A stretch of 64,000 nucleotides of DNA. It comes from Emticicia sp965283955 (GTDB lineage Bacteria > Bacteroidota > Bacteroidia > Cytophagales > Spirosomataceae). The DNA lies in assembly GCA_965283955.1 (NCBI GenBank), contig CBDIQW010000001.1:744001-808000 (forward strand). The letters run 5' to 3'. Shown in pieces: positions 17,793-25,355 of this stretch. The notes below the pieces were generated by a model, which saw nothing but the letters and a program-made list of their open reading frames with translations, was not told the DNA's origin and made no database searches. Every line of letters begins with the position of its first letter. Positions within the stretch are counted from its first letter, which is position 1. The translations under genes were made by a program, and so were the position numbers.

Positions 17793-20225
17793 ATGAAAAT
17801 TTCGTACAATTGGTTAAAGGGTTTGATTGATATTCAAGAATCGGCCGAAGAAATTGGTAAATTATTGACCGCTACTGGCTTAGAAGTAGAAGGCATCGAA
17901 GAAATAGAGTCGATAAAAGGTGGCTTGAAAGGTTTTGTGGTGGGCGAAGTGCTTACTTGTGAGACTTTTATGGTCAAGGAAAAACAATTGAGTTTAACAA
18001 CAGTAAGCATCGGTTCTGAAACGCCTTCTACGATTGTTTGTGGTGCCGCCAACGTAAGAGCAGGACAAAAAGTAATCATTGCTACGCTCGGAACTACCAT
18101 TTATTTTGAAGACGAAAAATCGTTTGTCATTGAAAAACGTAAAGTTTATGGGCATCCGTCAGAAGGTATGATTTGTGCCGAAGACGAAATAGGAACGGGA
18201 CATTCGCACGATGGAATCTTGGTTTTGGATACCGATTTACCAAATGGCACGCCAGCAATACAATACTTCAAATCAATCGGAAAATCGTTTGAGGCTGATT
18301 ATCAAATCGAAATTGGCCTTACACCAAACCGTGCCGATGCGGCCTCACATTTAGGCGTGGCTCGTGACCTTAGAGCGGTTTTAGGTCGTGAAATCAAAAT
18401 GCCTTCTATCGAAAACTTTAAGCCAGTTTCAACAAAGACAGACTTTCAGATAACTTTAGAAAATACTGAAGCTTGTCCACGTTTTTGTGGTTTAGAAATT
18501 CGTGGAATTACGGTGAAAGAATCGCCAGAATGGTTGAAAAATGCTTTATTGGCTATAGGCCTGAATCCAATCAGCAATATCGTTGATATTACAAATTATA
18601 TCTGCCACACACTCGGCCAACCGATGCACGCTTTTGATGCTGACGAAGTAAAAGGGCATAAAATTGTGGTACGTGTTCCAGAGAAAGGCACAAAATTCAC
18701 GACCCTTGATGGTACAGAACGCACACTTTCAGGAAGCGATTTGATGGTTTGTAACGAAGCAGAACCAATGGCAATTGCAGGTGTTTTTGGTGGTCAAAAA
18801 TCTGGCATCAAAAATTCTACTCAAAATGTGTTCTTAGAAGTAGCTTATTTTAGTCCAGTTTGGGTGCGTCGAACTGCCACTTTTCACGGTTTAAAAACCG
18901 ATGCTTCGTTCCGTTATGAGCGTGGCACTGACCCAAATATGCCTCCATTTGCAATTCGCTTGGCGGCAGTTTTAATTCAAGAATTGGCGGGTGGTGAGAT
19001 AATCGGTGAGCCAATTGATCTTTACCCAAATCCAATTGCCAATTTTGAAATTACAGTAAAACATAAAAACATCAATCGCCTAATTGGTAAAAATTTAGAC
19101 GACCGTTTGATTCATAAAATTCTGAAAAGCCTTGATATTGAGATTTTGAGTGATAACGGCAGCGAAATGCAAGTAAGTGTGCCACCCTACCGTGTGGACG
19201 TAACTCGTGAAGCAGATGTAATCGAAGAAATTTTGAGAATCTATGGTTTTGATAATATTGAGTTATCAGAAACACTTCAAACAGATTTCCTATCATCGTT
19301 TGCCGAGAAAGATGCTGATAAATTACAATTCCGTATTATTGAACTATTGGCAGCTAATGGTTTCAATGAAATTCAAACGCTTTCAATTACTCGACCTGCT
19401 TATAATCAAGCACTTGAAGCCACCGCAAAGGGTGAAACGGTAGTACTATTGAACCCATTGAGTGAAGAACTCTCGGTGATGCGTTCGAGTCTTTTATTGA
19501 CTGGAATGGAATCGGTGGCATATAATATAAATCGCCGTCAGAAGGATTTAAAGTTATTTGAATTCGGACGTAGTTATTTCAAAAAAGACGATAAATATAA
19601 AGAAAATAAGCATCTGGGTATTTGGATGACGGGGAATCGTCAGTCAGAATCTTGGGCGAGTCCGAGTACACCTTTGGCTTTCCATGATTTGGCTTTGGTT
19701 GTACAGAAAGTTTTGAAGGCAATGAAAGTTGTGAAATTAGACACTCAGGAAGCTGATTCTTCTGTTTTCCAATATGGTCTTACTTATTTAATCAACAAAA
19801 AGCCAGTTGTAAGTTTAGGTTTAGTAAAACCACAACTGGCTAAATTGGCAGATGTAAAACAAGCAGTTTTCTACGCTGATTTCGATTGGGAATATTTATT
19901 AAAACAATATTCGGGAAAAGTCGCTTTTGTTGAGATTCCGAAGTTTCCAGAAGTACGTCGTGACCTTTCGTTAGTGATTGATTCGGAGGTGAAATTTGAG
20001 CAAGTTTCGGCCATTGCAGCCAAAACCGAAAAGAATTTACTCCAAAGCATCAACGCTTTTGATGTCTATGCAGGCGAAAAACTGGGTGAAGGAAAAAAAT
20101 CTTACTCTGTTAGCTTCACACTCATCGACAAAGAAAAAACTTTGACCGATGATGTGATCGATAAAACAATGCAACGCCTCATTGTAGCTTACGAAAAAGA
20201 ACTTGGAGCAGTGATTAGAAAATAA
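17793..20225 (+). CDS. pheT: Phenylalanine-tRNA ligase beta subunit
   Basis: Charges tRNA-Phe together with PheS in an alpha2-beta2 enzyme. 810 residues, the normal bacterial length. Domains in order: N-terminal MKISYNWLKGLIDI; tRNA-binding OB fold with VGEVLTCETF and IVCGAANVRAGQKV (about 45-150); the B3/B4 domain with the IVDITNYICHTLGQPMHAFD block (about 265); the B5 domain (about 405-475, VPPYRVDVTREADVIEE); the core; and a C-terminal FDX-ACB anticodon-binding domain (about 715-808, FPEVRRDLSLVIDSEV). The gene is intact. pheS is not in the window, so the two subunits are encoded apart, as is common in this phylum. Confidence 0.98.
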   Translation: MKISYNWLKGLIDIQESAEEIGKLLTATGLEVEGIEEIESIKGGLKGFVVGEVLTCETFMVKEKQLSLTTVSIGSETPSTIVCGAANVRAGQKVIIATLGTTIYFEDEKSFVIEKRKVYGHPSEGMICAEDEIGTGHSHDGILVLDTDLPNGTPAIQYFKSIGKSFEADYQIEIGLTPNRADAASHLGVARDLRAVLGREIKMPSIENFKPVSTKTDFQITLENTEACPRFCGLEIRGITVKESPEWLKNALLAIGLNPISNIVDITNYICHTLGQPMHAFDADEVKGHKIVVRVPEKGTKFTTLDGTERTLSGSDLMVCNEAEPMAIAGVFGGQKSGIKNSTQNVFLEVAYFSPVWVRRTATFHGLKTDASFRYERGTDPNMPPFAIRLAAVLIQELAGGEIIGEPIDLYPNPIANFEITVKHKNINRLIGKNLDDRLIHKILKSLDIEILSDNGSEMQVSVPPYRVDVTREADVIEEILRIYGFDNIELSETLQTDFLSSFAEKDADKLQFRIIELLAANGFNEIQTLSITRPAYNQALEATAKGETVVLLNPLSEELSVMRSSLLLTGMESVAYNINRRQKDLKLFEFGRSYFKKDDKYKENKHLGIWMTGNRQSESWASPSTPLAFHDLALVVQKVLKAMKVVKLDTQEADSSVFQYGLTYLINKKPVVSLGLVKPQLAKLADVKQAVFYADFDWEYLLKQYSGKVAFVEIPKFPEVRRDLSLVIDSEVKFEQVSAIAAKTEKNLLQSINAFDVYAGEKLGEGKKSYSVSFTLIDKEKTLTDDVIDKTMQRLIVAYEKELGAVIRK

Positions 20226-20229
20226 TTAT

Positions 20230-20356
20230 AGTCGCCCATTAAAATGGGCGACTGATGGAACAACGGATGAAAAATACGAATGAAAAGTTTACCGAATTGA
20301 TTCGGTAAACAAAAACAATATCCTTTGTTACTTTAGTCGGTCAATTTATTGACTGA
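20230..20356. repeat. Cluster of three AT-centred perfect hairpins
   Basis: Hairpin 1, 20230-20253: AGTCGCCCATT-AA-AATGGGCGACT, 11-bp arms. Hairpin 2, 20287-20310: GTTTACCGAAT-TG-ATTCGGTAAAC, 11-bp arms. Hairpin 3, 20337-20356: TCGGTCAAT-TT-ATTGACTGA, 9-bp arms with one wobble pair. All three have the same architecture, a stem closed by AAT/ATT around a two-base centre, but unrelated outer stem sequence. They fill the pheT 3' flank and the leader of the next gene. Hairpin 1 lies 5 bases after the pheT stop but lacks a T-tract, so simple termination does not explain the set. Confidence 0.8.
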
Positions 20357-20439
20357 TTTCAAGAAAATTTTCTTTTCGCTCAAAAATGTAATCTTTTTAA
20401 AAGAAAAGCGTCTAAAGAAAAACTAAAACAATTTTACGA

Positions 20440-21057
20440 ATGAAAAAGTATGTAATGCTGGCCATTTCGGCCGCTATTTTGAATATTTGTGTTGTAAATA
20501 CAAGTGTAGCAAATACTCCTAATTTAATAATTGCTCAAGACGAAACTCCAGAAGCTGAAATCTTATTGGATAAAGCTATTGAAGCCGAAGCGGCAGGAAA
20601 TCAAGACGCTCTTTTAAGTTCCTTGACGGCTGGTACGGCTGCTCTCGAAAAAGAAGCCAAGGCTGATAAAGGAAGTTTTAAAGATAAACTTTTAAGTCAA
20701 GTTGGTACATTACAAAAATTTGCACCAATGGTAAAAAGTGGACTTTTGAAAGGAGATATGCTCAAAAAAGTGATTAATACCGTAAAAATGCTTTTGGCAG
20801 CCAAACGAATTGAAAGTGCCCTCGGTGGTTCAAATTTACTCGGGAATGTAAGTGGCTTGACCAAAAACTTAGGTTTGATGAAAGCGGGTTTACCGGCCTT
20901 GGGTGGAGAATCTCAAAACAAACTCGGTGGTTTATTAAACACAGCCATAAGTAGCGTAGGTAATCTTAGTAAAGGAGGAATGACCGCCAAAGCTGCCGAA
21001 CCAGCCGTAAAAAAACAACTCGGTGGAATCTTAGATTTTGTGAAAGGAGCGATTTAA
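20440..21057 (+). CDS. Secreted alanine/glycine-rich helical protein of unknown function
   Basis: 205 residues. An N-terminal signal peptide (MKKYVMLAISAAILNICVVN to TSVA) is followed by a long helical body with low aromatic content: AEILLDKAIEAEAAGNQDAL, then repeated L-x-G-x-L motifs such as SGLLKGDMLKKVINTV and GLPALGGESQNKLGGLLNTA. The amphipathic helical pattern and glycine-rich C-terminus recall DUF2780-like periplasmic proteins, though I cannot assign it. It follows the three-hairpin cluster and ends next to a 20-bp inverted repeat. Confidence 0.65.
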   Translation: MKKYVMLAISAAILNICVVNTSVANTPNLIIAQDETPEAEILLDKAIEAEAAGNQDALLSSLTAGTAALEKEAKADKGSFKDKLLSQVGTLQKFAPMVKSGLLKGDMLKKVINTVKMLLAAKRIESALGGSNLLGNVSGLTKNLGLMKAGLPALGGESQNKLGGLLNTAISSVGNLSKGGMTAKAAEPAVKKQLGGILDFVKGAI

Positions 21058-21062
21058 CATAG

Positions 21063-21113
21063 ATATGAGATATGAATTATGAGTTAGCCTATTTCATAAT
21101 TCATATCTCATAT
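21063..21113. terminator. 20-bp perfect inverted repeat between convergent genes
   Basis: Arms 21063-21082 and 21094-21113 are perfect reverse complements over 20 bases with an 11-base loop. The arm sequence is built of repeating ATATGA words. It lies between stops at 21057 (+) and 21115 (-), so it probably ends transcription from both sides. Confidence 0.75.
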
Positions 21114-21114
21114 T

Positions 21115-21516
21115 TTATATCTCTTGACATAATTCAATCAAAACTCCATTTGTACCTTTTGGGTGTAGGAAACATACCAATTTATTATCAGCACCACGCT
21201 TTGGGATTGGGTTTAAAAGTGTGAAGCCTTCTCCTTCCAAACGTTTCATTTCTGCCAAAATATCATCTACTTCAAAGGCAATATGATGTATGCCCTCGCC
21301 TTTTTTCTCAATAAACTTTGCGATTGCACTATCAGGATTTGTGGCTTCCAAAAGTTCAATTTTAGTGGCATTTATTTTAAAAAAAGAAGTTGTAACTCCT
21401 TCACTTTCAACGCTTTCTGATTTATATGGAGGAATATTGAATAGCTTTGTAAATAAATCATTCGAGGCTGCAATATCCTTCACTGCAATACCTATATGTT
21501 CGACATTAGTTAGCAT
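21115..21516 (-). CDS. mce: Methylmalonyl-CoA epimerase
   Basis: Converts (2R)- and (2S)-methylmalonyl-CoA, linking propionyl-CoA and succinyl-CoA metabolism. 133 residues, the full family length. It is a VOC/glyoxalase fold with two beta-alpha-beta-beta-beta modules. Metal ligands are visible as His7 in VEHIGIAV, the His77/His78 pair in EGIHHIAFEVDD and Glu128 in GVLIELCQE. The KRGADNKLVCFLHPKGTNG block is typical for the epimerase rather than other VOC proteins. It is convergent with the secreted protein gene upstream in the map; its own promoter lies in the gap shared with the SpeD-like gene. Confidence 0.93.
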   Translation of the reverse strand: MLTNVEHIGIAVKDIAASNDLFTKLFNIPPYKSESVESEGVTTSFFKINATKIELLEATNPDSAIAKFIEKKGEGIHHIAFEVDDILAEMKRLEGEGFTLLNPIPKRGADNKLVCFLHPKGTNGVLIELCQEI

Positions 21517-21675
21517 AATCTGTTGTTCAGTAGAATTGTGATTGTAGTAAGTCGGTGAACTGTAGGCAATCGACTGTTGACTTATAAAAAATTCTGTCTC
21601 AAAAGAATGGAATTTTCATGGAAAAATCTAACTTGCATCTCAAATAATCGCTAAACGATATAGAAATACGATTCC

Positions 21676-22029
21676 ATGACCTACTCAAAGGGTTTGCATA
21701 TATTGGCCGAGATTGATACCGCTGCAATCGAAGCTCTGACAGATTATGCAGCGACCAAACAATTATTACAGAAACTCATCGAAAAACACCGACTAACGAT
21801 TGTGGGTGAAGTTTTTGCTAATTTTGAAGGTGGAGGTTTTACGGGTGTGTATTGCTTGACGGAATCTCATATTTCGATTCACACTTGGCCAGAGTTTGGG
21901 CGAGTTACTTACGACGTCTTTTTATCTAATTTTCGGAATAATAACGAAGCTATCGTGCGAGATATTCACCAAGAACTCATAGGCTTTTTTCAACCGACTG
22001 CATTAAATCTAAACGAACTTTATAGATAG
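21676..22029 (+). CDS. speD: SpeD-like pyruvoyl-dependent decarboxylase (S-adenosylmethionine decarboxylase family)
   Basis: 117 residues, the size of bacterial class 1B AdoMet decarboxylase proenzymes, which cleave themselves to form a pyruvoyl cofactor. The cleavage site is intact: LTESHISIHTWPE, with Glu63-Ser64 as the predicted scissile pair and His69 matching the processing histidine. The catalytic Cys (Cys83 in the Thermotoga enzyme, in the motif VDVFTCG) aligns with Ser84 here (YDVFLSNF). AdoMet decarboxylation is thus likely but not certain. SpeD homologues that have become ornithine or arginine decarboxylases have been reported. It is the first gene of a cluster; the next gene starts at the base after its stop. 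Confidence 0.88.
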   Translation: MTYSKGLHILAEIDTAAIEALTDYAATKQLLQKLIEKHRLTIVGEVFANFEGGGFTGVYCLTESHISIHTWPEFGRVTYDVFLSNFRNNNEAIVRDIHQELIGFFQPTALNLNELYR

Positions 22030-23331
22030 ATGAAGCAACGTATATGCACTAAATGTACAAACAGGATTTCGATGAACGACAACGACACTTTTGTTGCTTG
22101 TCCGAAATGCTTTAGCTATCAAGAAGTTACCGAAAACGGAATGAAGTTTCTTTCTTCTTTCAAAAATTCCAATCGCCCGAAAGAAGTATGCTTTGAGTTA
22201 GGTCAAAGTATCAGAGTTAATGGAACATCTTATACCATTACAGGAATTACACAGAGAAATGATTCGAAATATAAGTCGTTTAAATGGAGAGAGTATAATC
22301 TGAAAAACGATTTAGGCGAAGATGCTTTTCTGAACGAATATAATGGTAACTGGTTATTGGTGAAACCTTTGAGCGAAGAGCCTCAAACTTATGTAAAAGG
22401 TGATTTAACATTAACTTATGAAAATTCAACATTCTCTCTTTTTCAAGCATATAATCAAGAAGTTAATTGGGCAGTAGGTAATTTTAATTTCGATATTACT
22501 GATATTGATAAACTTTACAGTCGAGAATTTATTGCTCCACCAAGAATGTTGATTTATGAAGTTCAGAAATCTTCTAAAGAAACAAATCCTGAATGGTATG
22601 AAGGTGAGTATGTAGCTAATACTGAAATTTACCAAGAATATTTAAAGCTGAATAGTGGAAACGGATTCCCATCGAAAATTGGCGTAGGGGCAACTGAGCC
22701 ATATAAAAGTCAATTTTACTACAAAGATGCCCTAAAAATGAGTCTGATTACCTTAGCTGTAATCTTGGCAATTCAGTTATATTTTATGGCAACCTCGCCA
22801 ACCACTACGGTTTTTAGAGAAACTTTCAGTGTGGCAGATTTAAAAATTGATTCAACCAGCACTAATCTGACTTCTGCCAAACCTATTGTTTCCAAAAGTT
22901 TTTCGATTGATAAAACAGGAAAAATTGAAATCGAACTTACTTCTGGCGTAGATAATTCGTGGTTAGAGTCGAGTATCACAATGGTTAATGAAAGTACGCT
23001 CGAAGAATTACCAATTGTGATTGGAAATGAGTTTTATCATGGTTACGAAGGTGGCGAAAAATGGACGGAAGGCTCAACTAATGCTTCAAAAGATTATTCG
23101 GAAGTTCCCGCTGGCAAATATCATTTATTGATAGAAACAATCACTCCAGCAACTAATGGTGGCACCTACGAAGTAAAACTTCAAACTGGCGGAATTTATT
23201 GGATAAACATTTTTATTATGCTATGCTTGATTGCTATTTTGCCGATAGTAAAATATTTTCAAGAATATAATTTTGAAAAAGAACGCTGGGCTGATAGCGA
23301 TTTTTCACCTTATAATTATGATGAAGAATGA
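22030..23331 (+). CDS. Zinc-ribbon, DUF4178 membrane protein of the SpeD/SpeE cluster
   Basis: 433 residues. The N-terminal zinc ribbon has Cys6-x2-Cys9 and Cys24-x2-Cys27. A DUF4178-type beta-rich domain follows (about residues 55-190, ELGQSIRVNGTSYTITGITQ and FKWREYNLKND). A membrane helix is near residue 240 (LITLAVILAIQLYFMA), then an exported beta-sandwich-like domain (about 265-385), then a second helix (INIFIMLCLIAILPIV). The function of DUF4178 is unknown; its members are known to neighbour DUF350 and spermidine synthase genes. The start codon touches the speD stop and the stop overlaps the next start by ATGA, so translation is coupled. Confidence 0.85.
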   Translation: MKQRICTKCTNRISMNDNDTFVACPKCFSYQEVTENGMKFLSSFKNSNRPKEVCFELGQSIRVNGTSYTITGITQRNDSKYKSFKWREYNLKNDLGEDAFLNEYNGNWLLVKPLSEEPQTYVKGDLTLTYENSTFSLFQAYNQEVNWAVGNFNFDITDIDKLYSREFIAPPRMLIYEVQKSSKETNPEWYEGEYVANTEIYQEYLKLNSGNGFPSKIGVGATEPYKSQFYYKDALKMSLITLAVILAIQLYFMATSPTTTVFRETFSVADLKIDSTSTNLTSAKPIVSKSFSIDKTGKIEIELTSGVDNSWLESSITMVNESTLEELPIVIGNEFYHGYEGGEKWTEGSTNASKDYSEVPAGKYHLLIETITPATNGGTYEVKLQTGGIYWINIFIMLCLIAILPIVKYFQEYNFEKERWADSDFSPYNYDEE

Positions 23332-23501
23332 AATTAGATAACCGATATAAAATCATGTATGCCGCTTTTCTGATGGTGATAGTTGGCTACTTTGCCTATT
23401 CGCTGCAAGTTGGGAAACTTTTTTATGAGTTTAGCACCAAAAGCCAATGGGACGGTAGCAATAGCCGAACATCAGGCGTGAACCGTTTTTATCATAAGTA
23501 G
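23328..23501 (+). CDS. 57-residue single-helix membrane protein in the polyamine-like cluster
   Basis: Starts at an ATG that overlaps the preceding stop by four bases (ATGA), strong evidence for coupled translation. The protein runs MKLDNRYKIMYAAFLMVIVG and YFAYSLQVGKLFYEFSTKSQ to FYHK. It has one membrane helix (about residues 10-28) with a basic N-terminus, giving N-in topology and an external polar tail of about 30 residues. I recognise no family. Codon pattern matches its neighbours. Followed 3 bases later by the hairpin at 23504. Confidence 0.75.
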   Translation: MKLDNRYKIMYAAFLMVIVGYFAYSLQVGKLFYEFSTKSQWDGSNSRTSGVNRFYHK

Positions 23502-23503
23502 TA

Positions 23504-23524
23504 GAACAACTTTCCAAGTTGTTC
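23504..23524. repeat. Short hairpin inside the cluster
   Basis: GAACAACTT-TCC-AAGTTGTTC, perfect 9-bp arms around TCC. The centre matches that of the 4431 arm. It sits in the only real gap within the cluster (125 bases) and could be a processing or attenuation site. It has no T-tract. Confidence 0.65.
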
Positions 23525-23626
23525 GCATTATACAAAAGCAATTTAGAAAATCGCTTTACAAAAACGTAAAAATTAAAGCATTGATAATTAGATACTTACA
23601 TTTTCTAAAATCTTAAACTCTGTAAT

Positions 23627-23845
23627 ATGACCGACATCCTTAGCCTCAAATACGTTTATGCCTCAGTAATTTACTCGCTGATTGGTATTTTTATTTTGGT
23701 AATTTCATTCGTGATTCTTGAAAAAATCACTCCCGAAAACATCTATAAAGAAATCGTTCAGAAAGGGAATACCGCTTTGGCGATTATAGCAGGGGCATTT
23801 ATCATAGCCGTTGCCATTATCATTAGTTCGGCCATTCATGGATAA
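23627..23845 (+). CDS. DUF350 membrane protein
   Basis: 72 residues with two membrane helices, one around 11-31 (YASVIYSLIGIFILVISFVI) and one around 50-70 (ALAIIAGAFIIAVAIIISSA). Between them is a charged loop (EKITPENIYKEIVQKGN). This is the single-unit form of the DUF350 (YjfL-like) family, which is often duplicated in longer members. Its role is unknown. Family members occur beside spermidine-synthase-like and glutathionylspermidine-synthetase-like genes, including the yjf operon of Escherichia coli. Its last eight bases overlap the favoured start of the aminopropyltransferase gene. Confidence 0.85.
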   Translation: MTDILSLKYVYASVIYSLIGIFILVISFVILEKITPENIYKEIVQKGNTALAIIAGAFIIAVAIIISSAIHG

Positions 23846-25355
23846 AAGTTCGGCAAAAATCCCAATTCTACTGCTTTTTTCGGTGTTTTTGGTGGCTACT
23901 TGCGGGCTTATTTATGAGCTAATTGCGGGTACGTTGGCCAGCTACCTCATGGGTGACTCTATTAGCCAATTTTCAATTATCATCGGATTATATCTTTTTT
24001 CGATGGGAATTGGCTCGTTTTGTTCAAAATATTTTGACGAAAACCTACTCGATTGGTTCATACAAATCGAGCTTTTGGTTGGTCTTGTCGGTGGAATCAC
24101 ATCAAGCGTTTTGTTTGTGATTTTCAATAGTGTCGATTCTTTTCAATGGATTTTGTATGGGCTCATTAGTCTGACAGGTATTTTCGTTGGCCTCGAAATT
24201 CCGTTATTGATGCAAATCCTCAATAAAAGTAATTTTGGATTTAAAGACATCATTTCCAAAGTTTTTACTTTCGATTATGTCGGAGCTTTACTTGCTTCTA
24301 TTCTTTTTCCATTGGTCTTTGTGCCAAAAATGGGACTGATTCGTACCTCTTTTTTCTTCGGAATCCTCAATACCTTGGTGGCTTTATTGGTATTGTATAG
24401 TTATTCAGCCCAACTCAAATACCGCCTAACACTTTGGTTTCAAGCCATTTTTGTGTTTGTTTTACTCTCATTGGGTTTTATTTTTTCGGATAATATTCTG
24501 TCGTGGGCAGAGGCAACGACTTATGACGAAAAAATCATTTTTGCGAAATCTTCGCCTTATCAACGCATTGTTTTGACTCGACAAGGCAGTAATATCAAAC
24601 TTTTTTTGAATCGAAATTTGCAATTTAGCTCGTTCGATGAATATCGTTATCACGAAGCATTGGTGCATCCGCTGATGACTTTTACAAAAAAGCCCGAAAA
24701 AGTTTTGATTTTGGGTGGCGGTGATGGTATGGCAGTTCGAGAATTACTAAAATACGAAAGTGTGAAAGCCATCACGCTCATTGATTTAGATGCCGATATG
24801 ACGAATTTGTTTCGGAGAAATGAAATGCTCACAAAATTGAATCAAAATGCACTCAATAGCCCTAAAGTTAAGATTTTGAATCAAGATGCCTTTTTGTGGA
24901 TTAAGCAAAATAAAACCCTTTTCGATGCCATTATCATTGATTTTCCTGACCCAAATAATTTTGCTTTGGGAAAACTCTACTCTAATACTTTTTATCGTGA
25001 ACTTACACACACACTCGCACCCGAAGGCTTAATAGTAGTGCAGTCAACTTCGCCTTTTATGGCTCCAAAATCGTATTGGTGTGTCAATAAAACCTTACAA
25101 TCAGTGGGTTTTAAAACGCTCCCTTATCATGTTTTTGTGCCATCTTTTGGCGATTGGGGCTATGTTTTAGCCACAAAAAACGAATTTAATAAAACTCAGA
25201 ATTTCCCAGAAAACCTACGTTTCATGAATGATGCTGCTTTTGAGCAAAGCAAAGTTTTTCCGAAAGATATGGCACAACAAGAAACCGAAGTAAATAAACT
25301 CAACAACCAAATTTTGGTGCAATATTTTGAAGAAGAATGGGCAAAAGTGATGTAG
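23838..25355 (+). CDS. speE: Membrane-anchored polyamine aminopropyltransferase (spermidine-synthase-like)
   Basis: About 505 residues from the ATG at 23838 (MDKSSAKIPILLLFSVFL); an earlier in-frame ATG at 23811 would add nine residues lying fully within the DUF350 gene. The N-terminal half has about seven membrane helices. The C-terminal half, from about residue 225, is a spermidine synthase domain: a gatekeeper-like YHEALVHP, the nucleotide loop ILGGGDGMAVRELLKY, the acidic IDLDADM, NQDAF and the catalytic-Asp region IIIDFPDPNN. Family enzymes transfer aminopropyl from decarboxylated AdoMet to an amine. The acceptor is not deducible. The membrane-fused form is less usual than soluble SpeE and points to a membrane-linked product. 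Confidence 0.88.
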   Translation: MDKSSAKIPILLLFSVFLVATCGLIYELIAGTLASYLMGDSISQFSIIIGLYLFSMGIGSFCSKYFDENLLDWFIQIELLVGLVGGITSSVLFVIFNSVDSFQWILYGLISLTGIFVGLEIPLLMQILNKSNFGFKDIISKVFTFDYVGALLASILFPLVFVPKMGLIRTSFFFGILNTLVALLVLYSYSAQLKYRLTLWFQAIFVFVLLSLGFIFSDNILSWAEATTYDEKIIFAKSSPYQRIVLTRQGSNIKLFLNRNLQFSSFDEYRYHEALVHPLMTFTKKPEKVLILGGGDGMAVRELLKYESVKAITLIDLDADMTNLFRRNEMLTKLNQNALNSPKVKILNQDAFLWIKQNKTLFDAIIIDFPDPNNFALGKLYSNTFYRELTHTLAPEGLIVVQSTSPFMAPKSYWCVNKTLQSVGFKTLPYHVFVPSFGDWGYVLATKNEFNKTQNFPENLRFMNDAAFEQSKVFPKDMAQQETEVNKLNNQILVQYFEEEWAKVM

